A DNA stretch of 64,000 nucleotides from Malurus cyaneus samueli (GCA_009741485.1 CM019218.1:40441358-40505357), one strand, 5' to 3'. Positions 25,584-38,254 are shown, counted from the stretch's first letter. Notes: a model not told the origin generated them from the sequence alone. Made by a program: numbers and translations.

Positions 25584-27179
25584 AAAGACACACAACACAG
25601 TAAGAAGTTACTGAAGACCACGAGACAGAAGATAGTACATGCTATTCCAATTATGAAAAAATATTTATTGGCTTTTCCATTATGACACGTATCAAGGGAT
25701 CTCAGACCTGCCTACATTATTCAGGTGATTTCGAAATACCCACACCACCTCTGGGAAACCAAGTTTCTGGCCAAGATGCAACATAGTAATTACAACCTGT
25801 TCAACAATCCACACGCTGAGTTAGACGGCTATGCAGTGCCAACAAAGCTGGGTCACAGACAGCTATGCAAGAGGTAAAACCCTTTTCTGTATAACATTTA
25901 CACCACAGAAAACTCTTTAAAAGAAATAACATTATGTGGTGGATTTACACCTATAGATGATGACGTGAACAGAAGAAAGCCCCAAAGAAACCTTCACTAA
26001 GTGACAGAGATTAATGGCTTACAGTCTACGAATAAATAACAAACTGAATTCTCCACACTGACAAATCACTTGGGCTGTCACGAGATCACGTGCAGAGCAA
26101 CTGCTAAGTAGGCACAGACAAGATGAGTACTGCATTCAGGAAAACTCTTCGGTGGTTCTGATAGCAAGCACGTAAAGGCACTGAAGGGTTGAGCAGACTG
26201 GTAACAGGCCCTGGGAGCAATTAGCTCCAAAACTGCTGATGGTTTTATCAGCTCAGGCAAGAAGTGATTACAATCTGGACAACTGCTCATTTAGTTATCC
26301 TTAATAGTGAAAAGGTATCATTATTATGAAAGTCACCATTAAGACAAGGGATCCGCAGCTAAAAGCAGCAGAGAACAGGAATTTACTATTATTCTTAAAT
26401 TCCAGGTCGTACTAAAAATACCAACATGGTGATTGTGAACAATCTAAATTGTTAAAGATCATACCATGTCCTTTTTATGTTGAGGGGATGTCTGTTTAGA
26501 AGTTTTGTTTGGAAAGACAGAGGTTAAAATTAAGGTTAATTATCTTCAAATAAAACCAGTGTTGTAAGTACTAAAGCATCAAAAACCAAGCCACACCCAC
26601 ACCCCAAACTTCAAAGTACTTTCAGCTATTTAAATTGAGTTCTCTCCATTCCCGTGTCCTATTCTTTTCTTTTCTTGGTAAAGGGCAAGCAGTGCAGAGC
26701 AGAAGAATGATACAATTTCTTACACAATTGAAGAACTCTCTCATCTTTATATACTTTAAATGAACAGGGCAATATCTTTTCATTACAATGACCTACAACT
26801 TGGCTGGGTTTTTTTGGTAAAACTCCAAGTTCAGTTTACACATTTGGTCCTGGACTGGCACAGGATATCACTACCATACAAGTGATACATTCTCCTGCCA
26901 CTCTCAAAATTTTACTACCAACATGTGCTAAGAAAACATGATTTAAGTTTGCCTCAAATCCCTTTAACACCAGTAACAATAAAGGGATCTGATGACCATG
27001 AATTTTTTTGTTTACAGAAGAAGCTCAAATTCACTGAAAATTGACCCTATGCAGGCGACAGAAAGGGCAACACTGGACTTGTGTCTAAAGCAGCAATAAG
27101 TGGGGAGCAGCAGCACCGTTTCCCAGAGCTGCAATCAGCAGTGTGACGCTTTGGTGAGCCCCGGATCAGCTCTGTCCAT

Positions 27180-27181
27180 AC
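27180..27181 (-). promoter_or_regulatory. LDLRAD3: Splice donor of the transmembrane exon
   Basis: The exon ends GATCAAAG and the intron begins GTATGG. The reading frame runs on into YGQS and a stop, which is not LDLRAD3-like. Splicing here restores the family sequence DQR-PPWFD. Confidence 0.92.
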
Positions 27182-27527
27182 CTTTGATCGAGCACAGCCT
27201 CTGAATAGGACGGTGGGGAGTCCAGGTCCACTGGGCGGTGGTAGGGCTGGCTGGCCATGTACTGGATGCCGTTGTTGACGTTGTAGGTGACGCTGCAGTG
27301 GTGGGGGTGGTCGAGGACCACCAGGCGGGACAGCAGCACGGGGTGCTGCAGGCGATGCACCGGCAGCGTCATCAGATTGTTGCGCTTCCGCTGGTGGTGC
27401 AGCACTAAGGCCAGAAAGGCCACGACGAGGACGAAGATGACAGAGCTGCCAATGATGGCGTAGGTAATACTCGGGTAGTAAAGCAGCTGATTTTCCGAGG
27501 TCACATAATCTTGGCCGCTCCCTGCCT
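27182..27527 (-). CDS. LDLRAD3: LDLRAD3 penultimate coding exon (transmembrane exon)
   Basis: This exon encodes the membrane-spanning part of LDLRAD3, a small type I receptor-like protein of the LDL-receptor class A family. It completes a split codon and then reads 114 codons plus two bases. Residues 1-19 are the juxtamembrane ectodomain ([12 protein letters not shown] region). Residues 20-42 form a hydrophobic helix beginning [13 protein letters not shown] basic stop-transfer HHQRKR follows at 43-48, then a cytoplasmic segment ([26 protein letters not shown]). A PPSY motif lies at 27205-27216. From memory this is nearly identical to the human protein through residue 90 and diverges in the [12 protein letters not shown] stretch. 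PPxY motifs are known to recruit NEDD4-family ubiquitin ligases, and ITCH has been reported as a LDLRAD3 partner. The acceptor is TTGCAG at the 5' end and the donor is GTATGG at 27181. The upstream intron is phase 1, as expected next to LDLa exons. The exon is clearly GC-richer than its AT-rich flanks. Confidence 0.96.
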
Positions 27528-27529
27528 CT
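27528..27529 (-). promoter_or_regulatory. LDLRAD3: Splice acceptor of the transmembrane exon
   Basis: The minus strand reads TTATGTCTTGCAG before AGGCAGGGAGC. The first two exon bases complete a codon started in the preceding exon (phase 1), the phase usual for exons that follow LDLa modules. The sequence matches the family only from this point on. Confidence 0.9.
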
Positions 27530-27942
27530 GCAAGACATAAGGAAAAGGAAGCCTGAGATCGGTTTCCATACAAAATGGCTTTTGGGTTTTGCTGAGTTTT
27601 CTACCAAGGGTGTGCGACAAAAAGTTTTCCTTTTTCCTTCAGATTGTGAGAAATGATCTTATTAAAAGCACAAAAATGCAGATTGGAGATTGGCAGAGTA
27701 TCCCTCAGTCCATCCCCACCCACAGTAAGTGCCAGCACACAAACTACTAAGGAGAGACAAACTAAGAGGAAAATACACATCATAGTAGAAAGCATGAGCA
27801 TTATCATGGGATAATCCCCAAACCCTAACTAACAGTCATAACTTTTGTCTCCAGAGGTGAGACACCCAGTTCCAAGCCATAACCACCGTACCTCAGCTAT
27901 ACCCGGCAAATCTCACTAGAATCAAAGATGTCAAAGGCCCAA

Positions 27943-27956
27943 TTTTTTTTTTTTTT
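27943..27956. repeat. T14 homopolymer in the intron
   Basis: Fourteen T on the plus strand, reading as an A run in gene orientation. No SINE or retrocopy body is visible next to it. Confidence 0.9.
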
Positions 27957-28609
27957 CACTTTACAGTCCCCTGATACCATTTAAGTCCCATGTTCACAAG
28001 GTCATGCAGCCATTAAGCAATATTTTTAGGGCAGCAATTTCTCTTTCTGTGCAGCCTGTAAATCCTTATAGCCTCAAAGAAGTTATTCTGACTTTCATCT
28101 ACATCAAGAAAAAGATGAGGCTGAGTGCAAACCAAACCAAAAAAGCAGAACCCAAATTCACACCATTACAAGAACATGATCCATCCAAATTCTTAATTTC
28201 CTACTGCCAAAGGCTGGCACAGTAAGTCTTAGCATATGATTTTTCTTTCTTTCCCCATCAAGCAAAACTGCTTATCATTCAGAATTGCAACAGAGACACT
28301 AATATATTTCTCTAACAACAGATAATGAAATATACACTGACTGTGCCCAGCATAAGAGAAGACCTTTACTCATACACCCATTGCTCTCATCAAGATGCGT
28401 TAGGTATCTCTCTCAATATTTGATTTTAGTAGTTCACTTCCATGGTTAAACACCCAACCATAATTTCCAGCACCACTAAAAATAGCTTCTGCATTTGTTA
28501 GTAAGATAACATAAAACGGTTAATCCTTTAAACATCTCCATTTTAAAGCACTTAGTGAGGACGACACTTTAGTGAGGATGAGATAGGAAAAAAAAGACAG
28601 AACAGAACA

Positions 28610-28825
28610 AAGAAAAATAACTTCTTCACTATGAGAGTAGTGAGGCACTGGAACAGGTTGCCCAGAGAAGCTGTGTGTGTCCCATTCCTGGAAATGTTCA
28701 AGGCCAAGCTGGATGGGACTTTGAGCAACCTGGTCTAGTGGAGGGTGCCCCTGTTCATGGCAGGCGGCTGGAACAAGATAGTCTTTATGGTCCATTCCAG
28801 CCAAAATCATTCTGTAATTCTGTGC
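28610..28825 (+). mobile_element. CR1 LINE 3'-end fragment in the intron
   Basis: A classic CR1 3' tail on the plus strand: GTGAGGCACTGGAACAGGTT, GCCCAGAGAAGCTGTG, GTTCAAGGCCAAGCTGGATG and AGCAACCTGGTCTAGTGGAG. It finishes with degenerate ATTCTGTA/ATTCTGTG octamers, which mark a true 3' end. It is 5'-truncated, non-coding and antisense to LDLRAD3. Confidence 0.95.
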
Positions 28826-31800
28826 TTATTGGTCCTGCTACCTAAACTATGAAAACAACCACTCAGATAGAACTGTTCAACTGATGATGCCACTATAACC
28901 ACACACTAGAGCTTTGCAGGTGAGTTCAAGCCACTGACTTTTCTTGATACTTGGTGCAACTCCTTAGTGTAACAATCCGGGAGGATACTTGCTAACTTTA
29001 TTTCCCCACGTAACTGTGCTAGAGAAGACAGAAATCACTGTTTGCAGTCAACACTGGGTCTCTGGCTCACTCAGCAAAGTCTGCATGAGGAATGTAAATG
29101 AAAGCAGAAGGAAGGAAAAGAATTGACATGCATTAGTAATTTTAATTATAGCTCATCACATATTACTCTGGCTCTTTTAATACACTCCCTAAATTCAACA
29201 GCTGAGAAATGAATTCATGTCACATAGCACTGACAAGGGCCAGCATGGGAAAGATAATGACAAGCAGATCATTTTTATGCATTCATCAAGAAGTTTATTT
29301 GCAAGGACTGACCCATGGATGAATACCACAACCTGCAGCAAGTGCAAGGAAGGTAAATAGATCATGACATCCCAGTAAAACACCACAAGACTCTCATCCA
29401 ACTTCGCTCACTGGTTGCAGTTCATTGGCAAAAGGCTGACAACAGGATGCCTTTGCAGACTTGATGAAACCTAATTAGTTACCATGGAGTCATTCTGCAG
29501 CATCACAGTCCCTTCTCTGTCTAATTTCCACCTTACTAAAAGGGAAGAAAAATGAGAGAAGTGAATTATACATCAACTTTTTTCCCAAACTTCTTAAGTT
29601 ATCCACCTGTTTAGGAGAGCATCTTTAGGTCACACATGAAACAGTTCCATAAATCGAAACAGATTAACCATACAGCTGAAGAAAAACTACTTTGTCAAAA
29701 GTCAGATGGGATCGGATGACAAACTTTAAGACAGTATGAAGCAAAACATGTTTTACCTGGTTTTACAATCCTTTTCACACAACAACCATGGACATATTTT
29801 GCAGAGATGTGGGATAACTTTGCAGTTAACATGCCGTTTTGGAGATGTGGGATTTCTGTGCCTAATGAAATAATTTATTTACCATCAACTTTATCCCATT
29901 TCAGGTGTTTAGATCTGTTTCTTGTGTTCTCATCTAGTTCAATGTCTCTCTGAAACCCAGAGCAATCTAGGGGCATGCCTGCAGATCTGTGTAGAGCCCT
30001 CTGAACCAGAATCAGAGCCATTAGGGTGCTGTTTAGAACAGTGCTGTCAGGTGAATCTTTGAACCAGAATGACTTGAATGACCAACACAGCAGTATTGTG
30101 CATGGGATTGGAATTGACACCTCCATCAATTCTGCTAATCCTAGCCCATGTGTCTCAAACACAAAGCTGCACAGAAGAGAACAGGTATATCCTGTGAAGA
30201 GGAAAGAATCTGGTCCATTTGTCAAGTGCTCTTTCTTGGGCCCCAGGCAGTGTTGAGGATTTGCAGAGATACCCTCCTCATGCAGAGAATCCAGCTCCCT
30301 AAACATGTATAGTCCATGTATATATACCTGTCCAGGAACAGACTGTACCTGAGATGGAGCTCTAAGTAAGAACATTCAGCTATCAGTAAACCTACATCTT
30401 TCACCACAGTGACAACCTTATTCTTGCCTTATCAGTGTGTTTTCTGGGACAAGACATAATCTTAAGGTCTCTTAGCAAACCATGCTCACAAGTGAAGACC
30501 AGTGGCATTTTGCTTCTGCTGTGATGCAATTTATTCCATGAAAGACCAACCTGTACCTAATCTGTCTTTTCTAGCAAGGTCAGTAAATCCAAACTTGCAA
30601 AAGATGAAAGAAACACTACCTAAGCCTACCAGCACTGTCTGGCTTGCAGCCCTAGAGAGGTGAACTGCCCTTAATGGTCTTCCAAAATAATACTTTGGCA
30701 AGAGAACTGCTCTATGGCACTGCTAAAACAGAAGTAGTGGAACTATGAGGCAGTTTTATATACAAGAGACTTTTTGGTTTGTCTTCCTATCTACCTGATC
30801 ATGTTGAAATGAGTAATTTCTTAGAATTCCTTGATAATATTCTGGTTTTTTTGTACAGCCTGGTGAATATACAGAGTTGTGGAAGGGAATGAGGGGTACT
30901 GAGCTGAGATTGCCTGATGAAACTCTATCTGTTTTGTACATGACGTAGAAGGGTGAAAATGAGATGTAGAGAACACCTGAAAACTCTTAGCTGGACTTGC
31001 AAACTACTTAGGGAAACAAAATCCATGACTCTTTAGCTCTGATCTAATAACTTTCAGTAAATGTTTGCACATCACACATATCATAGAACTGAATTTCTTG
31101 GTAATTCTGTTAGCCCCTCCCAGAAGAAGCAAGTATTATCCAGGTAGGTTTAAAAAGTTCTGGCTGCTCTGCTACTAAGTGCAAATTCATGAAAAAGAGT
31201 GAGCAAGTGAATTTAAGTTCATGGAGCATTTACTATTTTGTTCTTTTTTTCCCCTTAAGAAGATACATTTTCTAATCATGTCACATATAAACAGTTTATC
31301 AATGCCACTTATGCCTATTAAACCCTAGGATGTGGGAAATGCTGAATTCACACATTAGAGATTTTTGGAGTGTAAAAAGCCTTAGTGAATAATTTAGGAA
31401 ACCACAGATAAAGAAAACATAACGGGTTGTGCTCAGAGGTCTATTTTATTGACTGTGAACAAATTTGCTGTCTCAAAGTTTAAAAAAAGATCTAAGAGTA
31501 CTGCATTAAGTCTGCCAGACATAGGGATGAGAGGCTATTATTTTATCTTTCACAATCCTTTACTCAAGCCTGGCTTTTCACAGCTCATTGGAGAAAAAGC
31601 TTTTGAAATACATAATCAGAGTAGACATCTGTAGCCTTAATGAGCACGAGTCACGGTCCATCTCCAACAAAGATGCTACTGTAACAACACATTTAAATTC
31701 CAACTGGTAAAAGTGTAGAGCTGCAGCTTGGAAGGTTAAAGACAACAAAAATCAAATGCAGACAGGCAGAGCCTCTGCACATTATTTACTTTCAGTGCTT

Positions 31801-34334
31801 GGAGTTCTTAGGGCATCCAGCTAAGGCTCCCAAAATTCTTATTAAATTTCTTATCCTTGATGATTTTATGTCCCACTAAAACAAGTCTTACATAGATTCT
31901 GTGCAGTGAACTCTCAGAATACTCTTTATTCCAGTGATGTCTTTCTAACTGAGTTATCTTTTTTCCCTATTGCCCTTCTCAGTGTTGCAAACAAGATCTC
32001 TCTCAGCCAACACAGCACCCTGACCTTATGAAGTCTCATGCTAGCTTACCATTGTTCCCCTTCGAAACAACCTCACAGTTCCCATAGACACCAAAGATTT
32101 GATTTCAACCACATTCAAAGCATGTTTTTGCCCTGCTTTGGCTTTCTCTGTTTCAGGCACAGAAGAGATTTACTAATGAAGGTGTTACACATACTAAACA
32201 GACCTTATCTAAGGGAATTGGCCAGAGGAATACAATATGATTATATCTTTGCTTAACAGGTAAATGGATAAGATTTCTGGGAAAGCAGCAGGATGAAGTT
32301 CCTTCCAGGTATGTGTATAACAGTGATGGCTTCACAGACAAAGACAACAGGTATCGGCACAGATGTCCTGGCTTCAAATGCCACCAGGTTATCCTGTGTT
32401 TAACTCCCTGCTAACAAGTGCCTCCAACGCCCACAGACCAGAACCACAGGAATCAGAACAGCACTTGATCTAAGAAGCTGGAGCAAAGGGTGGATCTTTT
32501 CCTAGCTCTTGAAGTTGCCCATCAGGTCATTTTCTCCACCTCTGCCTGGCTCCTTGCCCTGTTATCCCCATCTGAAAACTAGACGGTCATGTTCTTGCAT
32601 TCTCAGGACATTCTCCCAACCTCTTTCAACCAACAAGAATTACATTTTTCTCAAAAGTCTAAAAGTTTTAAATATCAGTTAGAACTCTAAATACCATTGG
32701 TTGCTCTATCTTTGCGTATTCTTTCACATGACTGCAAAGAGTCATGACCTTGACAGCATGAACGTAGTAGGACCTCTTGGTAGGAAGAACTTGTTAGCTG
32801 TACATACATATAATGTTTTAAAAATCATTAACAGCTTAAGCTCTGAGCAATGAAATAGGATTTTGCTGTATAATGCACTTTAGAGGCTCTGTGCAAAACG
32901 ATGGTTATTGCTCCCAAGAATGTAAAGCTAAGCGTAAGACTTGGAACTAAATATAGTTATACGAGTAGCCAGCAAGACACAGATAAACCTCAGGGCAGTA
33001 GTAGTCAGCAGAATTAGAAGCAGTGCCAGCATGTCTCATTCAGTGCATCAGAATGAGTGCATTACCCGTGCCTTCCTCCCCAGACTTAAATCCTCATCCT
33101 GACCACGCGCTCCAAGAGCTGTGCTTTCAAGTCTTTGCAGCTGCTCTAAAAGAGCAGCTGAGTCAGCCTGAAGATCAAGAGCCTCACCTCTCACATGCCA
33201 TCCTTTTTTATTTTCTGCAGGGTAGGATAATTATTCCATGCACTTCACACACACACAAAGAAAATAAAAGCAGCAAACTGAGCAAATAAGTAGAGAACTA
33301 AGAAATACTTAGCTGTAGTCATGGCAACTAAAGTTCTAAAATTAACTTGGCAGCGATGTAAAAACCTGCAAAGCCAAAATCTGCCATAAAGCACTGAAAC
33401 AAAAGGTCCAGGCTTGGCAGCTGGATGGAGCCCAAGGAGGAAATTAAAGTGTTACTCAAATGTAATTCAGGATTACTCCAGCATTGATCTATGTGGCACT
33501 TCCTGGACACGTGCTAGCCCAAAAGGAGAGTGGTGTACTTCGATTATATCACAGCCAGTACAAAAACCAGGCCCAAAAGCAAGGGTAGAACATAAAAAGA
33601 AAGAACTTTGCTCTAAAAATGTTCTCTAAACGGAGTGGCTCAGTCATTTGTGTTTGTCTCATCTTTCTCCTTTGTAAATGGAGGGTCACCATCACAGAGG
33701 CTACCACGAAATCAGTTACTAAGAGTTCTCGTGACGTTTTATGACAGGAAGATGCCACTCGGGAAGAGTCTGAGACACTGAAAGCTTTAAGGACTTGTTC
33801 TCTATTTGCCCCTCCCAGGCACTAAATTAAACCTACTCTGCAGGAGGAAAATCTCAAGCTGCACCCATTAGAAGGCTCTTAGGTAAACTGAGCTTATAAA
33901 ATAAATCAAGGACATGCTTCAAAGAAAGAAAAACCGCTTTATCTTCATAGCATAAACATGCACTGGTGCTTTCGCCAAGACTCCTGACAACCACACACCT
34001 CCCAGGCTCTAGCTCCAGTTGAACAAGGTGCCTATGCTGGAGATAACAGCCACTGAACCTGTAGTGTAGCCTCCTCCTTGCCCCTAATCTCCCAAGAGAT
34101 ACTGGAGTCTTATCTTGTTCCAGTCACAATACAAAAAGTATTCCCCAACTGCATAAAACATTCAGGTTTGGGGCCTTTGGCTGCTGTGTAATCCATTGTG
34201 CCCCATTAATGAGTAGTGCAGGATAAAACAATATAATGTTTGAATAGAAAACACAACTGTGAAATTCCACCAGCAAGACCCAAATGTACTCAGTACTCAC
34301 TATTGGTAGTCATCAACATTTAAGGAGTAATGGA
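28826..34334. other. Intron stretch without recognised features
   Basis: Unique-looking AT-rich intron sequence. The longest ORF is 166 codons on the gene-sense strand (29875-30375), with no recognised domain. The 33.1-kb hairpin is the only clear structure. Confidence 0.55.
33138..33160. repeat. Perfect 10-bp hairpin, 3-nt loop
   Basis: CAGCTGCTCT-AAA-AGAGCAGCTG in the large intron. Each arm contains an E-box CAGCTG. The stem does not extend, so it is too short for a typical microRNA precursor. Confidence 0.88.
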
Positions 34335-34475
34335 CACACAGTAAAACGCAAGAAGTTCCACTTCATCATGGAAGAATTTCTTTACATTGAGGGTGGCAGA
34401 GCACTGGAATGGGCTGTCAGAAGAAATTGTGGCATCTGCCTCTCTGGAGACACTGAAGAGGTCCCATCAAACCCT
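34335..34475 (+). mobile_element. CR1 LINE fragment in the intron, diverged
   Basis: Homology to a CR1 3' region is visible in AAGAAGTTCCACTTCATCAT, TTCTTTACATTGAGGGTGGC, AGAGCACTGGAATGGGCTGT and CTCTCTGGAGACACTGAAGA. It is more diverged than the 28.6-kb copy and belongs to a different CR1 subfamily. Plus orientation, antisense to LDLRAD3; boundaries approximate. Confidence 0.8.
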
Positions 34476-36046
34476 AATGATACTTTGATTCTGCAATATC
34501 AGCTTCAATTTCACTTCTTTAACTAAAGCATACTATTTTCTACCAAATCCCCTTGGCAAAACTGGAAAATCTATGTACAAGTGGACTGTCCTGTCTTCTG
34601 GAAAGGCTTATTGGAGCTCAGAGGTAGGTAAGAGCCTGGACATTGTATCAGCTCCTTGTCAGTGCAAAAGTATGCTCTACTTCGATTAATTCTGAAAGGT
34701 CTTCAGTACCCTTCCAAGTCAAAAGTATGAAGGAAAACAGGTTTATCAAAGGCCATGGGTGGCTTTGCCTCTCTTATTCTAGTCTGACCCTAAGTGTTCA
34801 GAATCCAAGTTTCCATTACATACTCCACTAACATTCCTTGAAATCATGTGAATATCTATGAGGCAGAAAAAAAACAACAAATAAAAAGTAAACTAATTAA
34901 AAAGAAAATTTGTGGATGAAATGCTTGTGTTTTTATTAACTCTGAAACTAAATTACACCCATTGTAAAACTGTTACCAGTTTATCTTGAGCGATTTACAC
35001 GGCTGAAAAAATGCATGTTATTTCAACAGAATGTCTGGAAAAAACTGAACGTAGGATGCTGTGCAGACAGCTGAATTGCATTTTTATAGTGTTTATTTGG
35101 GAGGCAGGCAAGAAGAGACACACTGAGCTGCACTAGAATGTGCACATCAACTTTTTCCTGGGTGCTGATTAGTGCTAGGAACAGCTGGAGCGTAAGAAGG
35201 ATAATAAGGCTTGAAGAGATGCAGTGCAGGGTTTATGGAGCTTGAAGTCAGGTATAAATGGCAAGAAATACTGCTTAAGTGTGATTTAAATCTATTGTAG
35301 AGTAAGTTTATAATCAGTTTATGAACTTAGTCTAATCATTCAAGAACTGTATTTTAATGGCTCTGATTTTTAAAAAAGTTTCAGTACAACATCCATGTTC
35401 TGTTTTACATATTACTATTGTCAATCCTATTTTTTTTCTAGATTGTGAAGAAGAGATGTTGCCAGATAAACAGGACACACAGCTTCACTTGTTCAAGATA
35501 TTAACAATTCTAACAATTTAGAAACCACGAGCAGGTTATGATCTTGAGTAAGAAAAGAAACAAATTCACACAGACAATACCTTCCAGGTCACCTAATCCC
35601 TTTCCTAGGGTTTCATTTACATCATCCATTCATACCTACTCAGTGCCCCTTCAGTGACAGCTTCTAGGATGCCACAGAAGAAACCAGAAGCAAATCCACT
35701 CCAGCAGGAGCCTGCAGGCTGCTGAGCAGATGTGTGTGGATGTGTTTGGACACTCAGTCCAATCTAAGAAGCTGCTCAGTGCTTGGTTGCACCAGAGAAT
35801 GCACCTTTGTGAAGTTACATTATGAGATGCTTTGCTTCATAAAGTTACCCTGACTTTGCATTATAATTGTTTGACATACAAACAAACTTTTCCTTTCAGC
35901 CACAAGCTCTAAATATAGTAACTTTCGTAAACTAGATATTTTGTCAAACAGTGGCCACATTAGCTTCACTGTGTTCAGGCTGCACCTTCAGGAAGGTCTT
36001 AACAGATATTTTACCTGATTGCAAATCAAATTATTTCCTTAAATAT

Positions 36047-36074
36047 TATATATACATATATATATATATATATA
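36047..36074. repeat. (TA)n microsatellite
   Basis: About 28 bases of TA dinucleotides interrupted by one C, followed by an A-rich tract. Likely polymorphic. Confidence 0.95.
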
Positions 36075-36819
36075 ACAAAAAAAAAGAAGAGCAAAATCCA
36101 ACAGCAGAGAAGACAGCAAACTGTGAAAGTAGCTATTGTACAGCCCTTTTTGGCCTTCCTGATCACAAGACCCAGAATGTCAAATGCCAGAGGAAGGGGG
36201 GGTGCGTGGGGGGGAACAGAGAAGCAAATGAGGCAAAGAGAAGGAAAAGAAAAAAGCTGCATTTGAGAGCTGTGTATACAATGGGACACTAAAGCATTGG
36301 AAGATTAACAGAGAAAGATAAACATGCACTTTTCATCCTCTGATAAAAATGTCACTTGGTCAGAAAATACGAATGAAAATTGGGAGTGGGAAGGAAGCAT
36401 TCAAAGGCTGTGGCTGCCAATGGCTCATTGGAAAATAGAAAGCTTTTCAGGGGGTCCAAAAGCCTCTGCTGTGAACATGAAACTATTCAGTAATTACCTG
36501 TATGACAGAGAATGCTTATTCAGCTCACTGTTAGGAAACATCAACCTGAGAGACAAGATCAAAATTAAAAATGATTCAAAAATAGCAGAAATGGTCAGGA
36601 TCACATGTAGTCAGGTGTCAGCAGGGAACAGCATGTTAACTGGCAGTGAAAAACACAATCCCAACATAATCCAGCTCTAGCAAGGTATCTGCTCGAGTGT
36701 TTATCCAGATCAGGCCATCACACTTAAAAAAAAAACCCAAAAAACAAACCAAAGGTGAATCACACCTTGTTGGAGAACAACACGAATTATCAGACACCCA
36801 CATAGACACTGTCAAGAAG

Positions 36820-36950
36820 GGCTGTTAAAATTAGGATTATTTAGGCTGAAGAAAACATTGCAGGGAGGCTTTTAATATTGTCAGATACAGAAGTTTGAAA
36901 TGAATGAGAATCAATACCAAGCCTGCTCTAACAATATAAGTGCAGGAACT
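36820..36950 (+). mobile_element. Possible ancient CR1 fragment
   Basis: GGATTATTTAGGCTGAAGAA resembles the CR1 block TTTAGCCTGGAGAAAAG, and AATGAATGAGAATCAATACC resembles the following G-rich/AATGG block. The match is weak and short. Confidence 0.35.
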
Positions 36951-37679
36951 TCAAACACTGCAGGGAAACATCCCAAGTGACTAATGTGAGAGAACATGGC
37001 TTTATTTCATAGGTCTAATTGATTAGAGCTGCTGTCTTTGTCAGTGAATAAACAGCAGCAGCACCACATGCTTACTACCCAGGTATAGCTCTGGTGTGAG
37101 ATGCAACTTGCTGAGGAGCAAGGAGCAGGAATCACTGGAACAGATCTCCTCCAGTTAGTAAGGGTACAAGTGTGCTGTACACTGACCTATAGACAAAAAA
37201 GGAAATAACAACACTTTCACCCTGCCAATCACATAACCCAAAACAACCCATAAAACCTAAACTTGGGTTATTTCTCCTGCCGAGCTGACAAACCTGTGTT
37301 TGTTTTGTCAAACCGGTTTTCAGATAAACATGAAAAATGCCCTCTAATGATGAGGACAGAGGTCCTCTTGGTAAAGAATTTTGTATCACTTGTTAGATGA
37401 TCCCACTCTTCTCCCAAGTTCAGTAGGAGTTCATACTTCATTGACAAAAATATTATATTCTAGAAGCCGTAGAAGCTAACCATGCCTTCATAAAAGAATA
37501 GAAGTGCATAGAGGACACTTGGATACCTTCCCCCTATGGATGGACTTAGCGTAACATTTCAGACAGTATATCAAGGTATTATAATACCTGGGACTTTATC
37601 CCAGAACCTTTCTTTTTGAAATTTGGTCTCACTTCAGCAAGTTTTCATATAAATAAATTAAGCAAAAAAATCTTTAATT

Positions 37680-38170
37680 ACCGAATGAAGAAAATTGCTG
37701 CAGTTGATGAAAGGTTGTTTATTCAGCACTGACAAATGTAGCCTAATGAATGTGAGAGTGCCAGATTTTATTCTTGCTGAAGATGTAGTCTTGTTTTTTG
37801 TTTCCAGAGAGATTATGGAAACATTTATTTTCCCTTTGACCCTGGCTGACTGACTAAACTAGTCATACTGAATTGTGCAATTCTTAATACGAAAAGCATG
37901 TGTACAATGCAAGAAAGAAAAATTCATTTTAAAATTTGTATTAAGAGGCAAGAATGATAATTATTAATCACTATGTCAAGATAATTACTGTATGCAAGGG
38001 CAAATGAAGAGATTTTTGGTGGCATACTTATAGTTCTCCTTCTGCATGAAAAGACTGGAGGCAAATAATAATGATTAGTACAGCTTAGCATAGTTTAAAA
38101 GCACTGAATTAGCTAATGTGTCACTTGAGAACGAACCTTTATTGACAGAAACTTTGGCTAATGCATAGCA
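37680..38170. promoter_or_regulatory. Candidate conserved non-coding element (intron)
   Basis: AT-rich, repeat-free, high-complexity sequence with many homeodomain-type TAAT/ATTA cores (GATAATTATTAATCAC, AATAATAATGATTAG) and no ORF. This texture is typical of deeply conserved vertebrate enhancers, but conservation is a guess without an alignment. Confidence 0.3.
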
Positions 38171-38254
38171 GCGGTAAAAAAGGTTAATAGAAAACTGGCT
38201 TATCACAAGCAAAGGATATTAACTGTATTATGGCATGATTCTGTAAAACCCCAA

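Larger units (their letters stand above)
25578..27181 (-). other. LDLRAD3: LDLRAD3 last intron (1604 bp)
   Basis: GT-AG intron of phase 2 between the transmembrane exon and the tail exon. It is AT-rich, with no recognisable repeat and no coding signal. An AATAAA on the minus strand near 25661-25666 lies inside the intron and would matter only if premature polyadenylation occurred. Confidence 0.88.

Noticed and set aside
25202..25603. 133-codon plus-strand ORF and a 122-codon ORF in another minus frame over the last LDLRAD3 exon
   Set aside because: Both overlap the true tail exon in the wrong strand or frame. They are shadows of the coding sequence, and neither product has family resemblance.
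25661..25666. Minus-strand AATAAA just upstream of the last coding exon
   Set aside because: It lies in the intron between two well-supported coding exons. It is kept only as a remark in the intron entry.
27047..27607. 186-codon minus-strand ORF across the transmembrane exon
   Set aside because: It is the out-of-frame reading of the GC-rich LDLRAD3 exon. The correct frame gives the transmembrane helix, PPSY and matching splice phases.
29804..29853. Repeated GAGATGTGGGAT, 38 bases apart
   Set aside because: Only 12 bases shared, with no similarity between. Plausible by chance in 64 kb.
33138..33160. MicroRNA precursor
   Set aside because: The stem is only 10 bp and does not extend on either side, so it cannot form the usual precursor of about 22 bp or more.
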